From Streptomyces resistomycificus (GTDB taxonomy: Bacteria; Actinomycetota; Actinomycetes; Streptomycetales; Streptomycetaceae), in the NCBI RefSeq assembly GCF_001514265.1, contig NZ_KQ948992.1, positions 372,001 through 436,000 of the forward strand: a stretch of DNA of 64,000 nt. The letters run 5' to 3'. The notes below the pieces were generated by a model. The model had not been told where the DNA came from, made no database searches, and worked only from the letters and a program-made list of their open reading frames with translations. Both the position numbers and the translations under genes were made by a program. Below, piece by piece: positions 24,042-30,820 of the stretch (the first letter of the stretch is position 1; each line of letters begins with the position of its first letter).

Positions 24042-24752
24042 CTATTGCGATATCGGCAGGGACGCCCACCGGTTGAGCGGCCATGCGACGACGAAAGCCC
24101 GGCCGACGACCTGGTCCTCGTCGATAGTGCCACCGCCGGGTAGATCCTGGTGGTACCGGGAGTCTGAAGAGGCCTGACGGTGGTCGCCCATCACCCAGAT
24201 CTTCCCGTTCGGCACCTTGATCGGCCCGAACGGTTTGTCGCCGCACGGGGTGTTGCCGGGGTAGATGAAAGGTTCATTTAGCGCCTTCCCGTTGACCTTC
24301 ACAGGGCCGCTCCCCGAGCACTCCACGGTGTCGCCTCCAACCGCGATCACCCGCTTGATCAGGTTCTTCTCGTCCGTCGACGGCCTCAGGCCGACGAAGC
24401 TGAGGACCTCTTGCACCATGTTGGGCTCCTCTCCCCTCCCAGGGAGCCAGCCGCCCGGGTCGTGGAAGACCACGACCTCTCCACGCTGCGGCTTGGATCC
24501 GAACCACGGCGTCAGCTTGTCGACCAGCACGCGGTCGCCAAGCTGCAGCGTGTTTTGCATTGAGCCCGACGGGATCGAGTAGGCCTGTACGAAGAACGTC
24601 TTAATAGCCAGTGCGAGCAGCAATGCGACCCCGATGAGGATCGGCAGCTCCTTCCAGAAGGACCGCGCTTTCCTTCCGCCTCCGCCCGTAACTTTGCCGC
24701 CGGTAGTGTCCTTTCCGGATCTCGACCGTGTGTCAGCAACAAAATCTCCCAC
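24042..24752 (-). CDS. type I signal peptidase (lepB/sip-type)
   Basis: 236 aa from a GTG at 24750-24752 with a GCGGGGG ribosome site. A cytoplasmic Gly-rich N-terminus is followed by one membrane anchor (LPILIGVALLLALAIKTFFV, ~36-55). The catalytic Ser is Ser64 in IPSGSM, and the general-base Lys is Lys133 in IKRVIAVGGD. The box E motif is VMGDHRQASSDSR. It cleaves signal peptides of exported proteins at the outer face of the membrane. Streptomyces normally carry a cluster of four sip genes elsewhere; this isolated copy sits 0.5 kb from a sortase/secreted-protein pair. Confidence 0.88.
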   Translation of the reverse strand: MGDFVADTRSRSGKDTTGGKVTGGGGRKARSFWKELPILIGVALLLALAIKTFFVQAYSIPSGSMQNTLQLGDRVLVDKLTPWFGSKPQRGEVVVFHDPGGWLPGRGEEPNMVQEVLSFVGLRPSTDEKNLIKRVIAVGGDTVECSGSGPVKVNGKALNEPFIYPGNTPCGDKPFGPIKVPNGKIWVMGDHRQASSDSRYHQDLPGGGTIDEDQVVGRAFVVAWPLNRWASLPISQ

Positions 24753-25276
24753 AACTAAACCCCCGCTTCTGCACCCAACTCCGGGTGCACCGTGGTCCAA
24801 GCCGCCCCTCACGTGCACAGCACCAGGCTCACTCAGCCACAACGAGTGGGAGTTCCCGCAATGCGGAGGCATCTCGGCCCGGCTCTGGGCCGGTATGGCT
24901 TCCCACGCCCCGAACCCTCCCCGCGCGTCATCCAGGTCCTGTCAGAATGCCACGGGACCGAATCCTTGCCGGGTAGTGCCTGGAACTGCCGGGCGGTGCT
25001 GTTTCCCCTGGTCAGAACCGCACGGCGAGCCACTTGAGCCGGCTCACGCCGCTCCGTATCGGGCAGTCCGCTCACGCATCGCTCACGCGCCACCGACTGC
25101 TACGTGGTTGCGCCGCTTTGCCAACCTGCGTGCACTTGTGGTCATCGAAGTACGGCAACGTCTGCCGGCGTTGCCGTCGGCAACTGCCGTCAGGTCTGGG
25201 GCTCACACGGGTTCATGCTGGCGCAGCACGTCCGCCGTCCGGGGCGGGGCGTGACGAACAGGCTGGTTCGGTGTGG
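24753..25276. other. 524-bp gap between signal peptidase and sortase genes
   Basis: No gene seen. Minus-strand frames are open in patches but have no starts or domains. The signal peptidase promoter should lie in the left part. Confidence 0.4.
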
Positions 25277-25948
25277 TCACGTCACCGCGGTCAGCGTCGC
25301 GTAGACCACGACATTGCCCTGGTAGCCGGTCCCTTCGGCGTATGCACCCCCACAGGTGATCACGCGTAGTTCGGGCCGGCGGGAACTGCCGTAGACCTTC
25401 TCGTCCGGAAACGCCTCCTTGTCGTAGAGCTCCACGGCGTCGACCGTGAAGACTGCTGTTCGCCGGTCTGCCCGGGTGATCTCGATGGTGTCGCCCTTGG
25501 CCAGTGCCCCGAGCCGGTAGAAAACCCCGGGGCCTTCCTGCGTGTCGACATGTCCCGTCGTGACGGCTGTCCCCACTGAGCCGGGAGTCGTGCCGTCGCC
25601 GTACCACCCGGCAAAGTCCGGCATATCTGCCGATGGCGGGCGCAGTGCCCCTGTCTCGTCGAGGGTCAGTTCCGTTATCGGGGCATTCACGCCGATGGCA
25701 GGGATCCGCAGCCGGACCGGATCAGCCGGAGGCAGCGCCGACACGAAGGGGTGGTGGGCCGAGGCGGTGCTGCTGGGACCGGGCCGTACGGAGGCGGAGA
25801 AGGACTGCGCGGTCGAAGGTTGCGGAGGCTGTCCGTCCCGGAGCGCCGTGATCACCAGCACCAAGCCCGTCACCAGGGTGCAGGCGAGAAACTTGGTGAA
25901 AGGGGTGAACTGGGGAGAAGGATCGACGGGCTCATCGCCGGGTGCCAT
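25277..25948 (-). CDS. class F sortase
   Basis: 223 aa from the ATG at 25946-25948. An N-terminal anchor (KFLACTLVTGLVLVITALRDG, ~19-38) precedes a Ser/Pro linker and the sortase barrel (VRLRIPAIGVNAPITELTLDETGAL, FAGWYGDGTTPGSVGTAVTTGHVD). Catalytic His133 sits in TTGHVD and Cys199 in RVITCGG. The third catalytic Arg is not obvious: the strand after Cys ends GYQGNVVVYA. Class F sortases are actinobacterial transpeptidases that attach secreted proteins to the cell wall. The gene lies 106 bp downstream of a small secreted protein gene on the same strand, its likely partner. Confidence 0.88.
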   Translation of the reverse strand: MAPGDEPVDPSPQFTPFTKFLACTLVTGLVLVITALRDGQPPQPSTAQSFSASVRPGPSSTASAHHPFVSALPPADPVRLRIPAIGVNAPITELTLDETGALRPPSADMPDFAGWYGDGTTPGSVGTAVTTGHVDTQEGPGVFYRLGALAKGDTIEITRADRRTAVFTVDAVELYDKEAFPDEKVYGSSRRPELRVITCGGAYAEGTGYQGNVVVYATLTAVT

Positions 25949-26054
25949 CGCTCTGGCGCCTCCGCTTCGCGGCCGAAATGAGTGAACACGGGGTGCGACT
26001 ACTCGAGCCCCCGGACCGACACAGGCCCGGGGGCTGGGCGGATAGAGCAGGGCG

Positions 26055-26555
26055 TCAGGTGCGGGCACCGGCCGGGCGGCGGCGCATCTTGATCGCGCCT
26101 CCGGCGGCGGCTCCGGCGAGCAGCACCGCCCCTAGGGCAAGCTGTGTGCTCTTGTCGCTGCCCGCCCCGAAACCGGCATCGACCGCTCCGCTGGGGTTGC
26201 CGGTGCCGACCAGGTACGTGCCCGTGACTTTGACTCGGGGCGGGCACTTCAGAGTGACGGTGTAAGCACCGGGCTCGGTTCCACTCGGCACCTGGAATTC
26301 GCCGGTCAGTACGCCCTCGCGGTCGCCTGGGAAGAGGTGGAACTTGCCACCTGCCTCGGACTCGCCCTTCCCATAGGTCTCCGATCCACAGGCTGTGGTG
26401 CTGACGGTGACGGTAGAGCCTGGGGCGGCGTGTCTCGTGCTGATGTGGATAGCTGAGTCACTGGTGGGGCCGCTCGCGGCTGCTGCGGCTGGGCTCGACA
26501 GACCGACGGCACCGAGAACCAGACCGATGCAGGCGCTTGCGCACTTGATACGCAT
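26055..26555 (-). CDS. small secreted, membrane-anchored protein next to the sortase
   Basis: 166 aa from the ATG at 26553-26555 with a perfect GGAGGAAC ribosome site. A signal peptide (CASACIGLVLGAVGLSSPAAAA) precedes an Ig-like beta domain (HISTRHAAPGSTVTVSTTACG ... GAYTVTLKCPPRVKVTGTY). The C-terminus has a Gly-rich stretch, a hydrophobic span (LALGAVLLAGAAAGGAI) and a basic tail KMRRRPAGART. This tripartite tail is what sortase substrates have, but no LPxTG or LAxTG pentapeptide precedes the span; the nearest sequences are VGTGNPSG and FGAGSDKS. Cotranscription with the sortase is likely. Confidence 0.75.
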   Translation of the reverse strand: MRIKCASACIGLVLGAVGLSSPAAAAASGPTSDSAIHISTRHAAPGSTVTVSTTACGSETYGKGESEAGGKFHLFPGDREGVLTGEFQVPSGTEPGAYTVTLKCPPRVKVTGTYLVGTGNPSGAVDAGFGAGSDKSTQLALGAVLLAGAAAGGAIKMRRRPAGART

Positions 26556-26882
26556 GAAGTTCCTCCAGGGAAGCAGTGGCCGGCCGGAATGCACGGCACC
26601 GTTGTTGTGCTCCGCTCATGAGAAGACCGACAGACCGTCAGGGCTGCAACACGACATACGGACGGATGGGTCACCCGGCCACACCCAGCGACCGCACTCC
26701 TTTGATCATTTACGCAGGTGAGCGGCCCTGAGGGCGAGATTGGAAAAATGCACCGCACAGGTGACGAAGGACCAGCGTCCGCCCCTTGGATGATCTTGAA
26801 AAGCGCAGGACGTTTGTGGCTGTCGCTGCCGTGGTTCATCCTCCTGCGGCGAGTGACCGTGAAGAGGGTTGGGGGAGTCCGT
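26556..26882. other. 327-bp gap upstream of the secreted protein gene
   Basis: Expected to hold the promoter of the secreted-protein/sortase pair. An AT-richer patch (ttgatcatttacg, 26702-26714) is the only compositional feature. No gene is seen. Confidence 0.4.
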
Positions 26883-27230
26883 TCACGCGCTGCCTTTCGA
26901 CGGTCCGGCCACCAGCAGGTAGCGGGTGTTCTCGTCGTAGAGCGTGAGTCGGTAGGCCGTGCCCGTGGTCAGGTAGGTGAGAGCTCGTTCGTGCTCGGCC
27001 TCGTCCGTCAGTCAGTGGCGGCCCGGCTGGGCGTATGCGGTGTCGAGTTGGTCCGTGACGTGGCGCGTGCGCTCGCGTAGCCGGCGCAGTGCCCGGCGAG
27101 GGATGGCCGCACCGTGGGACCCGAGCGGGATCGCGCTCGTTTCGTGCAGAGGGTAAGCGGCTGCCCAGCATCGGTAGACACTGCCGCGCTCTTCGGCAGC
27201 TAAGAGGTCCCCAGTCGTCGGCGTCAGCAC
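26883..27230 (-). pseudogene. small conserved protein interrupted by an in-frame TGA
   Basis: A GTG at 27228-27230 follows a perfect AGGAGG (spacing 6). The frame encodes 72 residues (VYRCWAAAYPLHETSAIPLG, RRLRERTRHVTDQLDTAYAQPGRH), hits TGA at 27012-27014, then continues in the same frame as TDEAEHERALTYLTTGTAYRLTLYDENTRYLLVAGPSKGSA to TGA at 26883. Codon use stays gene-like on both sides, so this looks like one ~115-residue gene with a nonsense mutation. The tenth codon is TTA, the rare bldA-dependent Leu codon. The start is coupled to the stop of the ATP-binding protein fragment upstream. Confidence 0.6.
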
Positions 27231-27425
27231 GGGTGGCCTCCTGGGAGGACTGCCGTGAAGAGCTCCGCCGTGACCGTGTGACCGCCGTCGCTGTCATGGA
27301 CCACGACCCGGCGCGCAATCGCGCTGACCATGCCCAGGCCCCGGCCGTGCTCCCCCTCCTGGCCCCGGTGCTCGACCTTCGGGGCTGTGCCGGTGCGGCC
27401 AGCATCTGTGACCGAGGGCGGGCTG
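27224..27425 (-). pseudogene. 3' fragment of an ATP-binding (HATPase_c, RsbW-like) anti-sigma-type gene
   Basis: The frame reads SVTDAGRTGTAPKVEHRG, then GEHGRGLGMVSAIARRVVVHD and HTVTAELFTAVL before the stop at 27224. GRGLGMV is the ATP-lid region of Streptomyces HATPase_c regulators, and DAG is the remnant of the N-box/G1 area. Nothing recognisable precedes it: the frame enters the neighbouring gene at ~27425. So the N-terminal two thirds are lost. Confidence 0.55.
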
Positions 27426-27428
27426 AAG

Positions 27429-27797
27429 CTAGGTCGTGGGCTGATCCGTGCCCTCAGGGTCGGATTGCTCGAACAGGGAGCTGACGTTGTTCCACATGAA
27501 GTCCTCTCGCCAGTCCGGCTTGTCGGCCGCCCAGCCAAGGAGGGCCCGCAGCACCTTGTCCTGGGAGACCGTTTGCGTCTGGTAGTGCTCTGCGGGCGCG
27601 CCATCCCGGTATTCCAGTTGGTAGGTGTTGTTGTCGCGCAACAGGACCTGGATGTACCAGTCACCCGCGCACTCCTCGTCCAGCCGCTCAACGATCATGT
27701 GTTGGTTGTCGCGTCCGAGGTTGGCGAGCATGGTGCCTATCGCAGGCTTCGAGGGGCGCTTCACCACGTGCCCCCGGGCGTTCGTCGCAGTCAGCAT
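27429..27797 (-). CDS. hypothetical protein, possibly Imm1-like immunity protein
   Basis: 122 aa from the ATG at 27795-27797 (ribosome site GGCAGGA). It reads MLTATNARGHVVKRPSK, LGRDNQHMIVERLDEECAGDWYIQVLLRDNNTYQLEYRDG, HYQTQTVSQDKVLRALLGWAADKPDWRE. The W.IQV...YQLEYRDG...HY.T....V...L.GWA...P.WR pattern is reminiscent of the Imm1 family of contact-toxin immunity proteins; this is a recollection, not a search result. No cognate toxin is in the window. It sits at the breakpoint with the ATP-binding protein fragment. Confidence 0.55.
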   Translation of the reverse strand: MLTATNARGHVVKRPSKPAIGTMLANLGRDNQHMIVERLDEECAGDWYIQVLLRDNNTYQLEYRDGAPAEHYQTQTVSQDKVLRALLGWAADKPDWREDFMWNNVSSLFEQSDPEGTDQPTT

Positions 27798-27943
27798 GGG
27801 TGGATCCTGCCGGATGGGTCTGACAACCACCTCGCCGAGGAGCGTGGGCGGGGCCGCTCTCCCGAACTCGCACGCCCCGACAGGCATGCTCGCGTAGAGA
27901 GTGAATAGGCGACCGGCCTCGTGGATGTCAGAAGTGGATGCCG

Positions 27944-27975
27944 AAGGCCCCGGACCATGATCGGTCCGGGGCCTT
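27944..27975 (-). terminator. hairpin downstream of tRNA-Arg
   Basis: Perfect 13-bp stem AAGGCCCCGGACC (27944-27956) / GGTCCGGGGCCTT (27963-27975) with an ATGATC loop. It starts 6 nt beyond the tRNA's encoded CCA end. Confidence 0.8.
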
Positions 27976-27980
27976 TGCGC

Positions 27981-28056
27981 TGGTGCCCCCGGCAGGATTC
28001 GAACCTGCGACACCCGCTTTAGGAGAGCGGTGCTCTATCCCCTGAGCTACGAAGGC
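27981..28056 (-). tRNA. tRNA-Arg (anticodon CCT)
   Basis: On the minus strand the 5' end GCCTTCG pairs with CGGGGGC (two G-U pairs) to make the acceptor stem, followed by A and an encoded CCA (27981-27983). The D-arm is GCTC...GAGC and the anticodon stem CCGCT/AGCGG closes a seven-base loop CTCCTAA, giving anticodon CCT. The T-arm contains GGTTCGAATCC. A TACACT element at 28070-28075 could be its -10 box. tRNA-Arg genes are common attachment sites for actinobacterial integrative elements, and decayed accessory genes lie on its 3' side. Confidence 0.95.
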
Positions 28057-28212
28057 GATGGCGTCAGTCAGTGTAGCGGGTGGGGCTGGGCCTTTAGTGG
28101 TGGGCGGGTGGAGGGGGTGCGGTGTCGAGGGGGTGAGGGCGGGTGCCCTGCCTCACCGGCGGCCTGCCGCTCGCCGTCGGCGGGGGCCCCGGCGCGAGCT
28201 GCCCCTTGTGGG

Positions 28213-28243
28213 TTGACCTCGAGTTTGGTTGAGGTTTTACGGT
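28213..28243 (+). promoter_or_regulatory. SoxR-type (MerR-family) promoter/operator of the FMN reductase
   Basis: TTGACC (28213-28218) and TACGGT (28238-28243) are separated by 19 bp, the long spacer typical of MerR-family activated promoters. Between them lies CCTCGAGTTTGGTTGAGG (28217-28234), whose CCTC.A...T.GAGG arms match the SoxR box. The start point would fall at or next to the ATG at 28250, so the mRNA should be leaderless. Confidence 0.75.
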
Positions 28244-28249
28244 CTGGTC

Positions 28250-28882
28250 ATGCCTCAGACAACGCTGCGGACCATGTCGTCCGAGTCCCTCTCCGCCCTC
28301 TCCGTCACTCCGGTCCCGCTCAAGATCGGCGTCCTCATCGGCAGCACCCGTGCCGGGCGGTTCGCCGACACCGTCGCCTCCTGGTTCGTGGGTGAGGTGG
28401 GGAAGCGGGACGACATGGAGGTTCATGTGATCGATCTGGCCGAGCCGGACCTCGTGGAGGAGTTGAAGTTGTCCCTCGACCGGGGTGCGGGCGGGCCGGG
28501 GCTCGCCGCGCGGATCGGGGAGCTCGACGGGGTCGTGGTGGTCACGCCCGAGTACAACCACGGGTACCCGGCGTCGCTCAAGCTCGCCATCGACTACGTC
28601 TACAGCGAGTGGCGGGCCAAGCCGGTCGGGTTCGTGTCGTACGGCGGGATGGCCGGTGGGCAGCGGGCCGTGGAGCAGTTGCGGCAGGTCTTCGCCGAGC
28701 TGCACGCGGTCACGCTGCGGGACACCGTCGGGTTTCACATGGCCTGGGAGAGGTTCGGTGAGGACGGGCGGCCGTACGACGAGGAAGGGACCGCCAAGGC
28801 CGCCGGTGTTCTGCTGGACCAGCTCGCCTGGTGGGGGCTGACCCTGCGGGAGGGGCGGGCCGCTCGGCCGTACGACGGTTGA
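28250..28882 (+). CDS. NADPH-dependent FMN reductase (SoxR regulon type)
   Basis: 210 aa flavodoxin-fold protein. It has PLKIGVLIGSTRAGRFADTVASWF (FMN phosphate-binding loop), then GVVVVTPEYNHGYPASLKLAIDYVYSEWRAKPVGFVSYGGMAGGQRAVEQLRQV. PEYNHG and SYGG are the FMN-ring loops. It reduces FMN or quinone/nitro compounds with NADPH. S. coelicolor SoxR controls a reductase of exactly this family (SCO2478), and this gene has the matching operator between its -35 and -10 boxes. The ATG at 28250 has no ribosome site, consistent with a leaderless message. Confidence 0.88.
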   Translation: MPQTTLRTMSSESLSALSVTPVPLKIGVLIGSTRAGRFADTVASWFVGEVGKRDDMEVHVIDLAEPDLVEELKLSLDRGAGGPGLAARIGELDGVVVVTPEYNHGYPASLKLAIDYVYSEWRAKPVGFVSYGGMAGGQRAVEQLRQVFAELHAVTLRDTVGFHMAWERFGEDGRPYDEEGTAKAAGVLLDQLAWWGLTLREGRAARPYDG

Positions 28883-28898
28883 GCCGCTGTCGCCCGTC

Positions 28899-30650
28899 TT
28901 ACGACAGCGGAACCCTCGTGAAGCGTCCGGCCACCCGCAGGTCCGCTTCGATCCGGTCGGCCGTCGCCCTCAGCTCCGGCAGGAGCTCCTGGACGATCTC
29001 CTCGACCGTGCGCCGGGCCGCGTGCAGCGCCACGCTCGTCGCCGCCACCGCTCTGCCCGTGCGGTCGCGGACCGGGACCGCGACGGCACGCAGGCCCTTC
29101 TCCAGTTCCTCGTCGACCAGGGCGTAGCCCTGGTCGCGTGTCTCCGCCAGTACGGGCGCGGGCACGGGAAGCGGGGAGGCCGCGGTGTCCGCCGCGTCCG
29201 CCAGCAGCACCCTGCCCAGGGCCGTCGCCGCCGCCGGCAACCGCGTACCGATCGTGATGTCCGCGCTCAGCACGCGTCCGGCGTTCGCCTGTGCCGTGTA
29301 CTGGATCTCCTCGCCTGACGAGGTCAGCACCGCCAGGGACGTCGACTCGTGGATCCTGGACGACAGGTCCGCGAGGTGCGGGGTCGCGATGCGGGACAGG
29401 GGTGTACGGGACAGGGGCGGGAAGCCCAGCGACAGTACGCGCGGGGTCAGCCGGAACGCGCGTTCCGTCGTGCCCGCCGTCACGAGGCCCAGGTGTTCGT
29501 ACGTGATCAGCGCCCGGCGTGCCGTCGCCCGGCTGAGGCCCGTCGCCCGGGCCACGTCCGTGAGCGTCAGTTCCGCGCGCCCCTCGCCGAAGGCGGTCAG
29601 GACGGTCAGGCCCCGGGCGAGGGACTCGACGAAGTCCCTGCCGAGCTCGTGCTTCGACGCCCCCGTCCAGGCCGCCAGGCCGAGTCCGGAGGGCGGGGCG
29701 GACCCGGCGCCCGTGCCCGCGCCCGTCCCCGATCCAGCCGCTGCCGCTGCCGGCGCCCCGCCCAGTTCGCGCTCCATCTCCGCCACCGCCGCCCGCAGTC
29801 GTGGCAGCAGCGTCTCGCGCAGCTCAGGCGCGGAGTGTCGGCTCGTGTGGCTCACGACGCTCGCCACGCAGGCGATGCGGCGGGTTCGGGGGTCCCGTAC
29901 GGGGACGGACACCGCCACCAGACCCGGCTCGATCAACTGGTCGTCCAACGCCCAGCCGTCTTCGCGCGCTTGGGCCACCGCCCGTACGAACTCCTCGTCC
30001 GTGCCCGCCTGTTCACGAGGTGGTACGGCCGGAAAACCCAGGTCCTGCGGATCCGTCGCCCGGCGTGCGCGCCAGCTCTGCCAGTCGGGTTCGGCCCATT
30101 CCGTCGCGAACAGCGGGCCCGGCGCGGTGCGTTCGGCCGGGAGCAGGTCGCCGATGCGGAAGCTGAGGGACATCGTGCGGCGGCGGGTGGCCTGGTGGAT
30201 GAAGCGGATGCCGTCACCGTCGCAGACCGCCAGCGACACCGACTCGTCCAGTTCGTCTGCGAGCGCGTCCGCGCGGGCGCCGAGGAGAGCCGGGAGGCGC
30301 AGGGCGGAGAGGTACGCGTTGCCGAGCTCCATCAGGCGGGGGGTGAGGATCACGTCCCGGCCGTCGAGACGGACGTATCCCATGCGGGTGAGGGTGGAGG
30401 TGATGCGGTCGACCGTGGAGCGGGCGAGGCCGGTGGTTCGCTCCAGCCCGCTCGCGCTCATCGTCCCGCCGGCCTCCGTCAGCCGCCGCAGCACACCGAC
30501 CCCGCGGATCAGCGGGGCGACCGCCTCGGCGGGCACAGCGGGCACAGCGGGCACGGCGGTCACCGCGGTCACCGCGGGTGCTGCGGGTGTCGCGGGTGCG
30601 GAGGTGGAGCCGGCCGGCGGCACGGCGTCCCGGGTCGTCTCAGCGGGCAT
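28899..30650 (-). CDS. double-module IclR-family transcriptional regulator
   Basis: 583 aa carrying two complete IclR units in tandem. Unit 1: HTH at ~45-100 (LIRGVGVLRRLTEAGGTMSASGLERTTGLARSTVDRI) and effector domain to ~295 (MSLSFRIGDLLPAE, DQLIEPGLVAVSVPVRD). Unit 2: HTH at ~345-400 (FVESLARGLTVLTAFGEGRAELTLTDVARATGLSRATARRAL) and effector domain to the end (AQANAGRVLSADITIGTRLPA, DEELEKGLRAVAVPVRD). A Gly/Ala/Ser linker joins them. The second unit resembles PcaR/PobR-type regulators of aromatic acid catabolism. The N-terminal leader has repeated VTAV/VPAVPA. It is convergent with the FMN reductase; no catabolic genes adjoin it. Confidence 0.88.
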   Translation of the reverse strand: MPAETTRDAVPPAGSTSAPATPAAPAVTAVTAVPAVPAVPAEAVAPLIRGVGVLRRLTEAGGTMSASGLERTTGLARSTVDRITSTLTRMGYVRLDGRDVILTPRLMELGNAYLSALRLPALLGARADALADELDESVSLAVCDGDGIRFIHQATRRRTMSLSFRIGDLLPAERTAPGPLFATEWAEPDWQSWRARRATDPQDLGFPAVPPREQAGTDEEFVRAVAQAREDGWALDDQLIEPGLVAVSVPVRDPRTRRIACVASVVSHTSRHSAPELRETLLPRLRAAVAEMERELGGAPAAAAAGSGTGAGTGAGSAPPSGLGLAAWTGASKHELGRDFVESLARGLTVLTAFGEGRAELTLTDVARATGLSRATARRALITYEHLGLVTAGTTERAFRLTPRVLSLGFPPLSRTPLSRIATPHLADLSSRIHESTSLAVLTSSGEEIQYTAQANAGRVLSADITIGTRLPAAATALGRVLLADAADTAASPLPVPAPVLAETRDQGYALVDEELEKGLRAVAVPVRDRTGRAVAATSVALHAARRTVEEIVQELLPELRATADRIEADLRVAGRFTRVPLS

Positions 30651-30763
30651 CGGCTCTCCGGTACGGCGGTCAGGGCAGCCCTACCGTAATCCCGGCGGGA
30701 CGCGCTCCCTCACCCGCGCCCCGGCTCACGCTCGCCGTTCCCCCTGTCTGGACGCCCGACCCT

Positions 30764-30814
30764 GAGATGCCAAGTGCACGTTCCCCGTGCCCCACTCCGA
30801 GATGCCAAGCGCAC
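30764..30814. repeat. direct repeat upstream of the IclR regulator
   Basis: GAGATGCCAAGTGCAC (30764-30779) recurs as GAGATGCCAAGCGCAC (30799-30814), 35 bp apart, 114-164 bp upstream of the IclR gene start. It may be a regulator site. Confidence 0.55.
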
Positions 30815-30820
30815 CCGCCC

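Noticed and set aside
27012..27014. Selenocysteine or programmed readthrough at the in-frame TGA
   Set aside because: No Sec-type catalytic context and no SECIS-like hairpin was seen directly after the TGA; Streptomyces Sec use is rare. A nonsense mutation is simpler.
22426..28056. attR copy of the tRNA-Arg 3' end marking an integrated element
   Set aside because: By eye, no repeat of the T-arm/acceptor sequence (GGTTCGAATCC with flanks) was found to the left of the tRNA, and no integrase gene is present.
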